This document shows, piece by piece, positions 62,001 to 64,000 of a DNA stretch of 64,000 nucleotides. The translations under genes and the position numbers were made by a program. The notes below the pieces were generated by a model, which did not search any database, was not told the origin of the DNA, and saw only the letters and a program-made list of their open reading frames with translations. Location of the stretch: assembly GCA_023079485.1 (NCBI GenBank), contig CM041084.1, positions 123,492,467 to 123,556,466 on the forward strand. The letters run 5' to 3'. The stretch's first letter is position 1. Each line of letters begins with the position of its first letter. The DNA is from Archilochus colubris (lineage: Eukaryota > Chordata > Aves > Apodiformes > Trochilidae).

Positions 62001-63037
62001 AAGGAACTTGGAAATTTTTATGCATGTTAACATTTATTTATTTAGTTAGTTGTTTATTTTTAGCTCTAGAGATTCCAGTACACATTTCTAATGTCTTTCT
62101 TTCCCAAAGTAGCACGAAATTCTCTGATATCTGTTGAAACATTAGGATAGATTTTGTAACGAAAACCAGCTATTGACTGCAAACATGTAGGACTAAGAGT
62201 GGGTTTCTAACACCAGAGCAGTCATCTTTTAAAAGATGTTGGTTTTCAGAGAATACTAATTGATAGAGATTGAAATATACTTCAGTTTTGCTGTAACTAT
62301 GTTATACTTTTAGGCATTCTATATCTTTTAACATGAAAAAGGGACAAGAAGTGGAAATGGCTCTTTAACTGGCTATTGTGACTGACTATCCTCACAGGGA
62401 AATTCTTATTTTTCTTAAAAAAAAAAAAAAAAATTACAACTGGCCTATAAAATTAGATTGGCTTTTCAGACCACCTTTTTGTCAAGTTTTGATAGTCTTC
62501 CAGTGTTAAGTTACTTGCTGTCACATTTCTCTGCTCTGTGAATGGTAGTGCATATAATGTATCGATTTGTCTAATCTCTTCCCTTCCTATTTTTTAAGCC
62601 AATAATGAAATTTACGTTCTCATAAATATGGTCATTAAGTTCAGTTTAGAGCATTATTGCTGTTCCATCAGGTCAGTTCTGTTGTATTCATCTATGTTGT
62701 TTCTCCAACAAACTAACAAACTTTCCAAGATCGCAGAGCAAGGATACTGTCAGCCTTGAAGGCACATGGATATTCTTGAAAAATAAGTCACATAAAAATG
62801 TAGAGGAAGTTTTGTGCAAAATTATAAAATATGGGTGCATTCTTATTTTTCTATCTATTTTCCATTTACTACCCCATTTTTCCATCTATTTCATGTATTG
62901 AGGGCAGTAGCTGGAGACATGAAGCAGCCTATGTCTGTTAGTTATCCATGTACTATACTGCAGTTTGTCTTTTATGATGTTTTTACATTCTGCTCAGTTC
63001 CTGGAACTCAATGAAATAGTTTCACTCCCAAAAGAGA
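59006..63037. other. AT-rich sequence without recognisable genes
   Basis: No gene or transposon is recognised. An exon-like stretch at about 60161-60257, with a strong donor-like site, is discussed among the findings. A 17-base poly-A run lies at 62417-62433. Confidence 0.5.
62417..62433. repeat. poly-A run (17)
   Basis: Uninterrupted run of 17 A. Confidence 0.85.
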
Positions 63038-63209
63038 CAGAATCACAGATTTACTGAAGACGAAATAGACCTCTGAGATCATCAAGTCCAGCCTATGACC
63101 TAACAGTACCACACTGGCTAGACCATGGCACTAACTGCCCCATCCAGCCTTTCCTTAAACACCTCCGAGGATGGCAACTTCACCGCTTCCCCGGGCAGTC
63201 CATTCCAAG
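63038..63209 (-). mobile_element. CR1 LINE 3' end, subfamily A, minus strand
   Basis: The left edge has a worn octamer (cagaatcacag). On the plus strand it then reads through 'cctctgagatcatcaagtcc' and 'tagaccatggcactaactgcc' to 'ggcagtccattccaa', matching the layout of the 42 and 47 kb copies. It stops there without continuing, and a second CR1 3' end begins at once. Confidence 0.85.
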
Positions 63210-63630
63210 TTCCATCTACGTACCAAGTCCAACTGCAAACCTAGCACTGCCAAGTCCACTACTAAACTATGTCCCTAAGCATCACATCTACCTGTCTTTT
63301 AAACCCTTCCAAGGATGGTGACTCAACCATTTCTGTGGGGAGCCTGTTCCAGTGCCTCCAGTGCTCTAAGAGAAGAAATTTTTCCTGATGTCAAAACTCC
63401 CCTGGCACAACTTTGCTCTTGTTCTGTCACGTAGGAGAAGAGGCCAAACCCTACCTTGCTACAACTTCCTTCAGGTAGTTCTAGAGAGCAATAAGATCTC
63501 CTTCAGCCTCTTTTTCTCCAGACTAAACAACCTCAGTTCCCTCAGCCATGCCTTTTGACACTTGTTCTCCAGGCCCTTCGCCATATTTGTTGCCCTTTTC
63601 TGGGCATGCTCCTCAATATCATACAGCCAA
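63210..63630 (-). mobile_element. CR1 LINE 3' region, subfamily B, minus strand
   Basis: On the plus strand this restarts a CR1 3' end ('accaagtccaactgcaaacc', 'agcactgccaagtccactac', 'aaactatgtccctaagc'). It then runs through 'ggtgactcaaccatttc', 'tcccctggcacaac', 'gagaagaggccaaaccc' and 'ttctccagactaaacaacct' to about 63630. The 3' UTR wording differs from the neighbouring fragment, so it is a different CR1 subfamily. It is 5'-truncated and non-coding. Confidence 0.85.
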
Positions 63631-64000
63631 GGAATTTAAGGTAATGATTTTTAAAATTTATTTCTTTTTCCATCTAATCTATCAGAACATATAAATACTG
63701 CGATTCATCAGAAAAAAACCCTGTTACATTGAGTCACCACAACATTTAAAAATAACACCAGCATTCATCCAAATTTTATTTTGAGGAAGGAAGTGTTAAC
63801 TGTGTTGAAGCATCTTATTTTATCAGGATAAGCAAAGTAAAAAACCTAGCATGTAGAATAAAATAATATAACTTTGCATTTTGCTTTAACAGGTTAGGTT
63901 ATTTTCGTCAAGATAATTTGAATTTGTTCATTGTATATGTGAGAATAGAAACAGAATGGGATTTCTGTCATCTGAAATAGTGGATACTGAAGCAAGTAGT
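63631..64000. other. AT-rich sequence to the window end
   Basis: Nothing is recognised after the CR1 fragment. Confidence 0.55.

Noticed and set aside
1..64000. CRISPR arrays, bacterial-type operons, riboswitches or phage modules
   Set aside because: No spaced direct repeats, compact gene runs or ribosome-binding patterns occur. The sequence is that of a vertebrate nuclear genome.

Overview
The window looks like avian nuclear DNA: AT-rich, with little CpG, and its only recognisable coding matter belongs to retrotransposons. CR1 LINE fragments appear on both strands, several ending in the CR1 3'-terminal octamer ATTCTATG or a worn form of it. There are also solo-LTR-like sequences of the kind found in bird genomes. 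CR1 as the dominant LINE together with short ERV LTRs points to a bird. The species cannot be named from this. Two CR1 copies that still carry long unbroken frames suggest CR1 was active fairly recently in this lineage. I found no convincing host protein-coding exon, tRNA, rRNA, CRISPR array or operon. The region reads as a gene desert or the inside of a very long intron.

Layout. Bases 1-7002 are AT-rich unique-looking DNA with poly-T and T/G-rich tracts. Bases 7003-8836 are a CR1 mosaic: a minus-strand CR1 is split by plus-strand CR1 pieces lying in the wrong internal order. Bases 8837-15518 are unique-looking. Bases 15519-16033 are a probable plus-strand LTR with TATAAAAG and AATAAA. Bases 21054-21816 are a complete solo LTR (read on the minus strand) flanked by a perfect 5-bp target duplication. 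Bases 22556-22785 are a CR1 3' end.

Bases 22786-36898 are a long CR1-free stretch holding small tandem duplications, hairpins and a striking polypyrimidine tract. Bases 36899-39438 are a decayed but unusually 5'-extended CR1: an ORF1 esterase tail, the endonuclease and the start of the reverse transcriptase, then an internal deletion to the 3' end. Bases 42190-43650 are a well-preserved minus-strand CR1 with a 448-codon open frame holding the reverse-transcriptase catalytic motifs and a three-copy in-frame 9-bp repeat. Bases 44403-45192 are an LTR-like minus-strand repeat. Bases 45951-46667 are an old divergent CR1 (+). Bases 47259-48030 are a close relative of the 42-43 kb copy, truncated and carrying a nonsense codon.

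Further CR1 fragments lie at 54110-54785 (-), 58305-59005 (+) and 63038-63630 (-, two different 3' ends joined). The coding pieces do not form a host pathway. They are successive generations of one retrotransposon family, whose expected order is ORF1 esterase, then endonuclease and reverse transcriptase, then the 3' tail. No copy in the window is full length and none is expected to be autonomous.
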